Both the position numbers and the translations under genes were made by a program. Below are positions 7,484 through 15,249 of a stretch of DNA of 30,366 nt, in pieces. The notes below the pieces were generated by a model. It was not told where the DNA came from and made no database searches. It saw only the letters and a list, made by a program, of their open reading frames with translations. Position 1 is the first letter of the stretch. The number at the start of each line of letters is the position of its first letter. Origin of the DNA: Gammaproteobacteria bacterium (GTDB taxonomy: Bacteria; Pseudomonadota; Gammaproteobacteria; SZUA-152); assembly GCA_024762755.1 (NCBI GenBank), contig JANTGX010000002.1, positions 1 to 30,366 on the forward strand, written 5' to 3'.

Positions 7484-9676
7484 TCAGGGGCGGCTGACGA
7501 AGACGAAATCGCTCAGCGGTCGCTCCGGCCGACCATCGGTCTGCAGGCGCAGCGTGCCGTCGGCCGCCACGGCATAGGTCAGCACGCGTCGGCCGTCGGC
7601 CGCGAGGACCGACAGATGGCCACCGTCGGCATCCATACGCAGGGCCTTGGGCACCACGGGCAGGGCCAGTGGTGCGCCGTCACGGGCGACGGCACCCAGG
7701 GCCTTTTCTATCCGATAGCGTTGCAGGCCACGGCTGCCGGCATTGGCCACGTAGAGGAAGTCACCGCTCGGGTGCGCCGCCAGGGCCACCGGGCGGCGCC
7801 CGGTGGCGAAGGGCGAACCGGGCAGCGCCGAAAGGGCGCCGGTCTGGTGATGGATGCGGTAGGCCGAGAGGCTGTCGTCGCCGGCATTGGCCACATAGGC
7901 ATAGCGGCCGGTGGGATCGACCACCAGGTCGCTCGGTTCGTGGCCGGTGGCAAAGGGCGAACCATAGCGCACGCTCTCGAAATACAGCGGCGTGACGTTG
8001 GTGCGGTAACGATAGACCGAGACGTTGTCGCTGCCCTGATTGACCACGAAGGCGTAGCGCGACGCAGGATCCAGACGAACCGCCACCGGCGCCTTGCCGG
8101 TGGTCACCGGTGAGCCGCGCACCGGCTTCGGCTTACCCGCTTCCTCGGGGTCGAGGTAGTACACCGACAGGCTATCGTCGCCGTGGTTGGCCACATACAG
8201 GTACCAGCCGTTGACGTCGGTGGCCGCGGCCAGCGGCTCGGCCCCGGCCGGGGTCTGCGCGATGGCCGCCAGGGCCGGTCGCTTCTCGTCCACCCGGTAG
8301 GTGGTGACGCTCCCCGTGTCGGCATTGGTCGTATAGGCGAAGGCGTTGACCGGATTGACCACCACGGCCGACGGTTGACCGCCACTGGTGGCCCGGGCCA
8401 GGGTCTCCAGAGCGGGGGTGAGCAAGGCCAGCTCGCCCGCCGCCGACGACCTGGCCGCGCGGGCGGCGTAGACACGCGGCGGCCGCGGCGGCGGCGGGGT
8501 ATCGCCGTCGGCGAGGGTGAAGAACCAGGGCGCGGAGCGGGTCTTCACCACCTCCTCCACGGAGAGGGTCCCACTGGCCGGGTCCACCGCCATCTGGGCG
8601 ATGTCGTTGGACGCCATGTTGTTGACGTAGGCCCGGCGACCGTCACGGCTGAAGGTGACGAAGGCGGGCTGCTCGCCACCACTGGTGAAGGGCGAGCCGG
8701 CAACGGGCGTCAGGCGACCCGTGGCCCCATCGAGACGGTGCACGGCGACCAGGTTGTCACGCGGGCGCGTTACATACAGGCGCTTGCCCGCCGGGTCGAC
8801 GGTGGCACTGTAGGGGTTGAAACCGGTGAAGAACGGGCTGCCGGGGACCTCCACCACCGCCCCACTGCCGGCATCGACGCGAAACACGCTGATGTTTGCC
8901 GAGGCCGCATTGGTGATGAAGAGAAACCGGCCGGCGGGATCCGCGGTCAGGTGATAGGGCAGGCCACCGGCGCTGTCTGGTACATCCTGCATCTGCTGCG
9001 CGAGATAGTCGATCTGACCCATCTCGCCGACCCGCACGGGGAAACCGGGCAGGGCCTTCAGCGCGCCCGTCCGTGGCTCCACGGCGTAGGCGGAGAGGTC
9101 GTTGCTGTAGGCATTGAGCGCATACAACAGCCGGCCATTGGGGTGCAGCACGATGCTACGGGTACGCTGCCCCGCCGGATAGGGCGAACCGGCCAGGGCG
9201 CTGACGGCCCCCGTCTCGGGGTCGAAGGCATAGGCGCCGACGCCGGCAAAGCGGTGCGCCATGTAGAGATACCGCCCCGAGGGATGAAACAGGATCTGGA
9301 AGGGTGCGCGCCCGCCGGTGACGAAGGGCGAGCCGGACACGGGGTGCAGGGTACCGCTGAGACGATCGAGGCGGAACACATAGACCCGGTCGACGGACTG
9401 CGAGGTGGCCAAGACGAACCGGCCCGAGGGGTCCACCACCACCGTCGGCGTGGACTTGCCCAGGGGGTAGTAACGTAGAAAGCGCAGGTGGCCGGTTTGC
9501 GGATCGACGCGGTAGCTGGCGAGACTGGCGTCCAGGTCGTTGACCGAGAAGGCGAAGCGCTGCTCCGCCGCCGGGACGGGGGCGGCCACGGCCAGCAGGG
9601 CCATGACCAGGAGCAGGCCGCTCGATATATGGCATATACGGCAAAGCACGCGATGGGAACGGGCGAGGAGGCACAT
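7484..9676 (-). CDS. Secreted double beta-propeller (lactonase/YVTN-like) protein, copy 2
   Basis: A 730-residue paralogue of the protein at 2537-4681, similar from the signal peptide to the C-terminus. It has a hydrophobic N-terminus cleaved around VPAA-E, repeated blades of the form HPSGRYLYMA plus GSPF turns, and a Pro/Ala-rich linker (TPPPPRPPRV) near the middle that probably separates two propellers. One blade is almost unchanged between the copies (IHHQTGALSALPGSPFATG in both), showing recent duplication or exchange. The ATG at 9676 is the start used here; a later start is possible because the signal region is long. It follows undecaheme copy 2 by 39 bp. A CRICH string in the signal region matches the haem motif by chance and would be removed with the signal. 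A partner or scaffold role for the cytochrome is inferred. Confidence 0.85.
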   Translation of the reverse strand: MCLLARSHRVLCRICHISSGLLLVMALLAVAAPVPAAEQRFAFSVNDLDASLASYRVDPQTGHLRFLRYYPLGKSTPTVVVDPSGRFVLATSQSVDRVYVFRLDRLSGTLHPVSGSPFVTGGRAPFQILFHPSGRYLYMAHRFAGVGAYAFDPETGAVSALAGSPYPAGQRTRSIVLHPNGRLLYALNAYSNDLSAYAVEPRTGALKALPGFPVRVGEMGQIDYLAQQMQDVPDSAGGLPYHLTADPAGRFLFITNAASANISVFRVDAGSGAVVEVPGSPFFTGFNPYSATVDPAGKRLYVTRPRDNLVAVHRLDGATGRLTPVAGSPFTSGGEQPAFVTFSRDGRRAYVNNMASNDIAQMAVDPASGTLSVEEVVKTRSAPWFFTLADGDTPPPPRPPRVYAARAARSSAAGELALLTPALETLARATSGGQPSAVVVNPVNAFAYTTNADTGSVTTYRVDEKRPALAAIAQTPAGAEPLAAATDVNGWYLYVANHGDDSLSVYYLDPEEAGKPKPVRGSPVTTGKAPVAVRLDPASRYAFVVNQGSDNVSVYRYRTNVTPLYFESVRYGSPFATGHEPSDLVVDPTGRYAYVANAGDDSLSAYRIHHQTGALSALPGSPFATGRRPVALAAHPSGDFLYVANAGSRGLQRYRIEKALGAVARDGAPLALPVVPKALRMDADGGHLSVLAADGRRVLTYAVAADGTLRLQTDGRPERPLSDFVFVSRP

Positions 9677-9715
9677 CAGGGGCGTGATCGAGGTGGATTG
9701 TGGGCGATGGTCACA

Positions 9716-12412
9716 TCAAGGCACGTTGCTGCAGGCCTCGGAACCGCCACCGCCGCCACCCATGCCACCCATGCCGCCGCCGTTCATCCAGGGCACACCG
9801 ACCACGCCATTGCCCGGCGCGCCAGCCGATCCGCAGTTGCCCGCACCCCAATTACCGCTGCGGGCAAAACTCACGACTTTGAGCACCGCACGGTTGTAAT
9901 AGGGTCCGTTGACATAGGCGCTGGTGGTGTTGTTGCGCACCTGGTTGCCGGTGGAGGCGAAGCCGCCCTCGGGGCCTACATCGTTGAGGTTGACCAGGAA
10001 GTTCTTGTTCTTCCAGCCATGGGGAACGGCCACGTGACACAGATTGCAGCGGAAGTTGGTCACCCGCGCGGCGTGGGCGCGATGGAAGTTACCGCCCCCC
10101 ATGCCACCCATACCGCCCAGACACATGCAGCCCATGCCGGCGAAACCACTGGCCTGAGTCGTTCCCGAGGTGGTGGCGTACTGCTCGTATTCGTGACACT
10201 TGAAGCAGAGGTGACTGCGCGAGTCGACACCGAAGTCGTTGTCGCCGGTGCCGGGACGACCGGTGAAATCGTTGGTGGGTGATCCGCCGCCAGCGGCACC
10301 CGGGCTGTTACCGCTCCAGTCACCCTTGAGCAGGAAGTAGTTGGTCGAGCCATGGGGCCCCCATACGGCACCGTTCTCGTTGGCCTGCCCATCGGGGTCC
10401 ACCGTGCCGTTGGGCGTGGCCGAGCCGTGACAATCCGTGCAGTACATGGTCTGCGTGCCCACCGCGGCATTGAAGGGTGCGGTCCAGTTGTTGGCGTTGG
10501 CACTCCGAGTAGTGGGATCGCGACCGGTATTGTTCATCACCGGGTGCCATCCACGATGATTGCAATTGTTATAGGCTGGATCTGCGCCACCGTCGGCACC
10601 CACGCCTCCACCGCTGCAACCGCCACCGCCCATGCCGCCCATGCCGCCACCACCACTTCCAAACTCACCCTTGTGGGAATCGGGCGAATTGTATTCACGC
10701 GCCTGGTTGGTGTACTGCGTCATGTGGTTGACGCCGGATGGCGTGGTCACGGAGCTGGCGCCCAGCATGGGAGGGGTATCGTAGCCATAGTTGGAGTGGC
10801 ACTTGAGGCAGACCTGATACTCGCGCGTGAGATAGCTCGAGGTCACCGCCGTAGAGGTGCTGTTGCCCGGATCGCCGCGCTTGACGGTGAAGCTCACCGG
10901 CTCGGTGTTGAAATCGTTGGAGGCGTAGACCGGCTCCACACCCCAGATGCCCCTCAGCACACCCGAGGCCAGATTGTTGTGTGGGGTATTCCAGTGGTCG
11001 TGGGTCGCAGCCGCATCGAGCGTGCCGCCGACGTTGCTCTGATTGAACAGGCGCCGCCGCACCACGCGGTGGGGGTTGTGACAATCGGTGCACTCCACGT
11101 GGCGATTGTTCAGCGAGCCACCCATGCTGGACTTGCCCAGGTGCGCCTGTGACTCGATGAAGTCCTTGCCACGCTGATTGGTTTCCTGGGTATCCTGGTC
11201 GACGGTGCCGATATCGTGCGTCTCCATCCCCGCCACCTGCTCAGAACTGCGGATCGGCATGTGGATGGGCAGGTTGAAGTCGGTCTTGATGTCGGGCACC
11301 TCGGTGTTCAGCCCCTGGCTGGTGAGGGTTCCGCCATCGCTGGAGTGACAGGCGAAGCAGGTCTCTTCGATGGCCGGCTGACCACCCAGCTTGGCGCCGC
11401 TGGGGCCCGTCGGTCCGTCGACGCCTTCGCGCAACAGACGCCGCGAACCGCTGACGGTGTGCGTATCGTGACAGGCCAGACAGGCCGATTCCCACACCTG
11501 TGTGCCGTTGGGAAATTCGCGCAGACTCGCAGCGCTCGCTGTGTAGGTCTCGTTGGCGACCTGCGATGTGGCGTGGGCCGACCCCACCCAGCCGGCCTTG
11601 TCATGACAGGCGAGGCAGATGATGTCATTGGCTTCGTCGAAGGCCGTCGTCGTCGGCGAGACTTTCTGAAAACGGTTCAGGCGCAGGAATTTGATATTGG
11701 CCGTCGGGTCCGAGGCATCACGGATATGCGGATCGTGACAGCTGTTGCATTGCACCTGGTCGTTCTCCAGGGGCACGTGAGGGGAATTGCCGGAGCTGCG
11801 ATTACCGATGTACGGCGTACTCGCCGGATCGCGCATCTCGCCATCGCGCTGGGCCAGGGCGGAGTCGAAGGTCAGGGAAATAGGGTGGTCGTTGCTGAGG
11901 TCGGTGCCCAGACGACGGGTGAAGCCGCTGTCGGCGCCCACCGGTCCATCGGGCATGGTGCCATCGCTGTTGGTGCCATTCATGTTGATGGTGCCCGTGG
12001 ACCAATTGCCATTGAGCACGCGCACCGTGCCGATGGCGATGGTGCCGTCGTGGCAGGAGAGGCAGAGCTTGGAGATACCATTGGGCTGGTCGAGGGCGAT
12101 GCCCGCACCGGTGGCGTCGAGGGAGCCACTGTTGTAGGTGTCGTAGGTGGCGGTGGAGAGATTGCGATTCCAGAGAGGCCCGGCGATCGAGTTGTTCGCG
12201 GCATGCGGGGTATGGCAGAAGACGCAGATCTCCTCCTCGCTGTTGGCCTGTACGTTGCGATTGACCGCGCTCGGGTTGGCGGAGAGGTTGTGCTTGGTGT
12301 TGCGAATGTCCGAGACACGATTGCTCGGCAGAGCGCCCGCCAGGGCATCGCCCCCCCAGAGGGCCAATACAACCAGCAAAAATATCGACCGCATCAAGCC
12401 GCGTGAATACAT
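9716..12412 (-). CDS. Undecaheme c-type cytochrome with Gly/Met-rich insertions, copy 2
   Basis: An 898-residue paralogue of the protein at 4688-7309, with a signal peptide ending near DALA-G and eleven CXXCH sites in the same order and spacing. The copies match closely over the whole length, for example at TKHNLS, CVFCHTPH, LGTDLSNDHPIS, FACHSSDGGTLTSQGLN and KNKNFLVNLNDVGPEGGFAS. The main difference is three glycine/methionine-rich segments of the type GGMGGMGG in copy 2, at nucleotides about 10606-10660, 10091-10140 and 9744-9790 (the last near the C-terminus). Two of them carry additional cysteines. A GAGGGGCGG sequence just upstream of the ATG is a good ribosome-binding site. It is preceded by two coupled NHL lipoproteins, 69 bp away. 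It is inferred to be a surface cytochrome of the same conduit, perhaps used with a different partner or under different conditions from copy 1. Confidence 0.9.
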   Translation of the reverse strand: MYSRGLMRSIFLLVVLALWGGDALAGALPSNRVSDIRNTKHNLSANPSAVNRNVQANSEEEICVFCHTPHAANNSIAGPLWNRNLSTATYDTYNSGSLDATGAGIALDQPNGISKLCLSCHDGTIAIGTVRVLNGNWSTGTINMNGTNSDGTMPDGPVGADSGFTRRLGTDLSNDHPISLTFDSALAQRDGEMRDPASTPYIGNRSSGNSPHVPLENDQVQCNSCHDPHIRDASDPTANIKFLRLNRFQKVSPTTTAFDEANDIICLACHDKAGWVGSAHATSQVANETYTASAASLREFPNGTQVWESACLACHDTHTVSGSRRLLREGVDGPTGPSGAKLGGQPAIEETCFACHSSDGGTLTSQGLNTEVPDIKTDFNLPIHMPIRSSEQVAGMETHDIGTVDQDTQETNQRGKDFIESQAHLGKSSMGGSLNNRHVECTDCHNPHRVVRRRLFNQSNVGGTLDAAATHDHWNTPHNNLASGVLRGIWGVEPVYASNDFNTEPVSFTVKRGDPGNSTSTAVTSSYLTREYQVCLKCHSNYGYDTPPMLGASSVTTPSGVNHMTQYTNQAREYNSPDSHKGEFGSGGGGMGGMGGGGCSGGGVGADGGADPAYNNCNHRGWHPVMNNTGRDPTTRSANANNWTAPFNAAVGTQTMYCTDCHGSATPNGTVDPDGQANENGAVWGPHGSTNYFLLKGDWSGNSPGAAGGGSPTNDFTGRPGTGDNDFGVDSRSHLCFKCHEYEQYATTSGTTQASGFAGMGCMCLGGMGGMGGGNFHRAHAARVTNFRCNLCHVAVPHGWKNKNFLVNLNDVGPEGGFASTGNQVRNNTTSAYVNGPYYNRAVLKVVSFARSGNWGAGNCGSAGAPGNGVVGVPWMNGGGMGGMGGGGGGSEACSNVP

Positions 12413-12481
12413 ACCGCCCCTCAGGATTGCCCTATCCTAGAATTTCCTTCGACGCCAGGCCCCTCGCCTGCCATCGCCACC

Positions 12482-13534
12482 CTATTCCCGCAGATACTGC
12501 AACAGCACCACGCGGCCATTGAACATGTCGGCGATATAGATACGGTCTTTGCCGTCGACCCAAACACCTGACGGCAGGTAGAACTCGCCGACACCGGAGC
12601 CCGTACCACCAATGGGCAGCAGAAACCGACCTTTGGGGTCGTATACTAACAAGTAATCGTGAAAGGACTCAATTACATAAATATTGCCATCGGAGTCCGC
12701 GGCAACCCCCTTGGGGCGTACCAGATTACCCACATAGAGGCCCCGCTTGCCGATACTTCGCAAAAACTTACCCGTTTCATCGAAGACTTGCACTCGGGCA
12801 TTGAAGGTATCGGTGACGTAGAGCAGACCGTCGCGAAAGGCGAGATGGGTCGGCGCATTGAAGTTGCCCGGCTCGGTGCCCTGACGGCCGATGATATCCA
12901 GCAGTTTACCTGCATCACTGTAGATCTTGACGTTGTGCTCGCCCGTATCGGCGACGAAGAATCGTCCCGAGACCGAATCCACGGCCAGTCCGGTGGGCCT
13001 GGCCAGATCGCCGGCGCCATAGACGGCCAAGGGCTCGCCCTCGGCCGACAGGCGAAAGACCCGAGCGAGTTCGGCATCGGCCACCATTACGTCGCCATTC
13101 TTGGCGATGCCGATGCCCACCGGTGAGGCGAAACCATAGTCGGCAGTCGCCTTGTCCCAGAGCGAGAGGGTGCCCGCTGCCTCATCGAAGACGAATATCG
13201 CCAAGCGTGCCGCGTCCGTTACCAGGATGCGCTGTCGGGCATCCACCACGCCGGTCTGCGGCCGCTCCAGTTCGTTGCGCCGCGTGCCCGTACTGCCGAT
13301 GCCGGCGATGGCCTTGAAAAACCGGCGCACCGCGTTGCCGGCGCTGTTGGGTTCCTTGGCGATGAAGTTCTCTTCGCCCGTCAGTTGGCCGACGTACCTA
13401 TAGCGCGGCTTCTCGGGCGCCTCTGGCCAGACTCGCACGGCATCCGCCTCGCCAAGACGCATGATCTGCTGGGTCTCGGCGCAGCCGCCCAGCATCAGTG
13501 CGGCGAGTAACAGGAGCAGCCCTCGCGAGATCAA
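12482..13534 (-). CDS. NHL-repeat beta-propeller lipoprotein
   Basis: A 350-residue protein with a short signal and lipobox LGGC, then WPEAPEKPRYRYVGQL, an opening typical of NHL lipoproteins found with multihaem cytochromes. The body is a run of NHL blades (for example NFNAPTHLAFRDGLLYVTDT, VRPKGVAADSDGNIYV, FYLPSGVWVDGKDRIYIADM), about six in number, predicting a six-bladed propeller used for protein contacts rather than catalysis. It should be lipid-anchored on the periplasmic or outer side of the outer membrane. The start is a TTG that overlaps the stop of the preceding NHL gene by a TTGA junction, so translation is coupled and the two propellers are probably made in equal amounts. Undecaheme copy 2 follows. 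Confidence 0.88.
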   Translation of the reverse strand: MISRGLLLLLAALMLGGCAETQQIMRLGEADAVRVWPEAPEKPRYRYVGQLTGEENFIAKEPNSAGNAVRRFFKAIAGIGSTGTRRNELERPQTGVVDARQRILVTDAARLAIFVFDEAAGTLSLWDKATADYGFASPVGIGIAKNGDVMVADAELARVFRLSAEGEPLAVYGAGDLARPTGLAVDSVSGRFFVADTGEHNVKIYSDAGKLLDIIGRQGTEPGNFNAPTHLAFRDGLLYVTDTFNARVQVFDETGKFLRSIGKRGLYVGNLVRPKGVAADSDGNIYVIESFHDYLLVYDPKGRFLLPIGGTGSGVGEFYLPSGVWVDGKDRIYIADMFNGRVVLLQYLRE

Positions 13535-14634
13535 GGGGCCAGCCCCATGCCGGCATCCTCGGCCTGCGGATTGATCTTCAGGATCTGCACTCGGCGGTTC
13601 AAACTGTCGGCCACATACAACCGATCACCCTTGACCCATAGCGAAGTGGCCATACGAAAACGGCCCGGCGACGAACCCGAGCCGCCATAGGTCAACAGCG
13701 GGCGTGCATCCTGGTAAACATGAATCGCATTGTCGATCTGATCGCTGACATAGAAGCGTTGTTCTCGGTCGACGGCCACGGCAAGGGGATAGGTCACCTC
13801 ACCCTCGCCGAAGGCGTAGCGGAAGGCGCCCTCCCAGGTGAACACCTGCACCGGCAGTTCGAGGCGGTCGAGGATCACCAAGCCATCCTGGCTCACGCCC
13901 ATACCGGTAATGGCCCGAAAATAACCCGGCCCGCTGCCACGACGGCCAATGGCGCGGATCGCCTTGCCGAAGGGGTTGAACACCACGACATGACTGAAAC
14001 TGCCATCCGCCACATAGACGTTCTTGGAGATCTCGTCGACCAGCACGGAGATCGGGCGCGAGAGGTTCGAGGCATCCTGATAGGTCTGCAGCAGCGTCCC
14101 CTCTGCAGAGAATTGCAGCACCTTCTTGCCCAGCGGGTCACAGACGAAGAAGCTGTGATCCTTGCTGACGAACAAAGAGGCAGGCTCGCCGGAGAGATTC
14201 AGGGCGATCTCGATCACACGGGTGAACAGGCGGGTCTCGAGATCGTAGACGAAGACGGCCTTCTGATCGGCGTCGAGGATGTAGAGCAGATCGTCGACCC
14301 CGGCCACGGCCACAGGGCGGACCAGCACGACATCGGCAACGGCCCCGGCCGCCAAGCGACGGAAGGCACCACCCAGCCCAGTCACCGACATCTGGCCACC
14401 CCGAACCTCCGTTTCGGGCTTGAGCAAGGGCTGCTTGCCCAGGCTCTCCGTCGGGGTCGCTTGAATGCCTACGGCCGACACGGCCTCTGTGCTCTGATCT
14501 CCCTCGGTCGCGATGCGCTCGAGCTCGGCCATGCTACAGGCCGAGAGGAGCAGAGCCAGGCACAGCGAGGCAAGAGAATGGCGAAACAGCGAGATCAGCG
14601 CAAACCAGCGTTTTCGCGGGCGACACTGTGGCAT
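13531..14634 (-). CDS. NHL-repeat beta-propeller lipoprotein
   Basis: A 367-residue protein whose N-terminus has several arginines, a hydrophobic stretch and lipobox LSAC. After a low-complexity linker of about 60 residues come NHL/YVTN-type blades (LYILDADQKAVFVYDLETR, KNVYVADGSFSHVVVFNPFG, FYVSDQIDNAIHVYQ, LYVADSLNRRVQILKI). The ATG at 14634 is preferred over the GTG at 14643 because GGAG lies 8 bp before the ATG, a normal spacing, and too close to the GTG. This start lies inside the coding region of the upstream triheme cytochrome, so the two genes overlap by 40 bp and the start codon falls at its third haem motif. It is a different propeller from its downstream neighbour and both probably serve as scaffolds of the cytochrome complex. 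Confidence 0.85.
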   Translation of the reverse strand: MPQCRPRKRWFALISLFRHSLASLCLALLLSACSMAELERIATEGDQSTEAVSAVGIQATPTESLGKQPLLKPETEVRGGQMSVTGLGGAFRRLAAGAVADVVLVRPVAVAGVDDLLYILDADQKAVFVYDLETRLFTRVIEIALNLSGEPASLFVSKDHSFFVCDPLGKKVLQFSAEGTLLQTYQDASNLSRPISVLVDEISKNVYVADGSFSHVVVFNPFGKAIRAIGRRGSGPGYFRAITGMGVSQDGLVILDRLELPVQVFTWEGAFRYAFGEGEVTYPLAVAVDREQRFYVSDQIDNAIHVYQDARPLLTYGGSGSSPGRFRMATSLWVKGDRLYVADSLNRRVQILKINPQAEDAGMGLAP

Positions 14635-15182
14635 CGATTGCACTCCATCGGTGGGAAGGCGACCTTACCATGACAGACACCGCAGTATTCGCCCTCGATA
14701 ATGGCGGCCATGGTGACAAAATTCCCGCCGCGTTGTGGCAGGAAGATGCCGGGATGGCAGTTCTTGCACGTCAACCATTGTGTATGCGGCAGATGGGGGA
14801 AGCGTACATAGGGCATGGATGCCGTGTTGCGAAAGATGACATCGAAATCCACCGAGTGCATCTTTTCCTCACCCGTCAGGCCGGTGCGCGGCGCAATGAG
14901 ACCACGATTCAGGGTCTCGACCCAGTTGATCACGCCACGCGCATCGCGCGGAAAGCCCTTCATGGCCTCGGCGGGCGGCTGCAGTGTGTTGACCGCATCG
15001 TTCTCCGGGTCATGGATGCCATCCTCTGGTATGGCCACCACATCCCCTTGCAACTGGTAATGCCCGCCCCCCTCTGCGGCGCCGACGGACGTCGAGAAAA
15101 GGCAGGCCATGGCAGCGATGCCCAGCAGAGACAGTCCCAGCGAGGAAATACGTCCAAATATCTTTTTTGTGTTTTTGTTCAT
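14595..15182 (-). CDS. Triheme c-type cytochrome
   Basis: A 195-residue protein with a signal peptide (ending around VGAA-E) and three haem sites, CKNCH, CGVCH and CNRCH, all in the last 65 residues. FPHLPHTQWL precedes the first site and should supply distal histidines. The N-terminal half has the motif EDGIHDPEND and later LQPP, also found in the triheme protein at 17105-17767 but not in the one at 17791-18195. These are small periplasmic cytochromes of the broad c3/c7 type, suited to shuttling electrons between the inner membrane and an outer-membrane conduit; that role is inferred. The gene overlaps the start of the next NHL lipoprotein. Confidence 0.88.
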   Translation of the reverse strand: MNKNTKKIFGRISSLGLSLLGIAAMACLFSTSVGAAEGGGHYQLQGDVVAIPEDGIHDPENDAVNTLQPPAEAMKGFPRDARGVINWVETLNRGLIAPRTGLTGEEKMHSVDFDVIFRNTASMPYVRFPHLPHTQWLTCKNCHPGIFLPQRGGNFVTMAAIIEGEYCGVCHGKVAFPPMECNRCHSVARENAGLR

Positions 15183-15208
15183 AGCAGCCGTTCATTGGTC
15201 AAATCAAA

Positions 15209-15236
15209 CCCCACTCACCCTCCCCGGCGAGTGGGG
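15209..15236 (-). terminator. Hairpin after the copper lipoprotein gene
   Basis: An 8-bp perfect stem, CCCCACTC with GAGTGGGG, with a 12-base loop, begins 14 bp after the stop of the cupredoxin lipoprotein. On the minus strand it is followed by GTTTGATTTG, a T-rich but interrupted tract. It is therefore likely a partial terminator that lowers, rather than ends, transcription into the triheme gene beyond. Confidence 0.5.
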
Positions 15237-15249
15237 CATCGACATGAGG

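Noticed and set aside
8183..9478. A 431-codon plus-strand open frame
   Set aside because: Antisense to propeller copy 2; Gly/Arg/His-rich, no start signal, and the minus strand has clear propeller blades.
9625..9650. CRICH as a haem site in propeller copy 2
   Set aside because: It lies within the signal region and would be removed; the rest of the protein has no CXXCH and a propeller fold.
2537..9676. Short regularly recurring sequences as a CRISPR array
   Set aside because: The recurrences are codons of propeller blades (GSPF turns), about 120-150 bp apart, diverged, and inside open frames.
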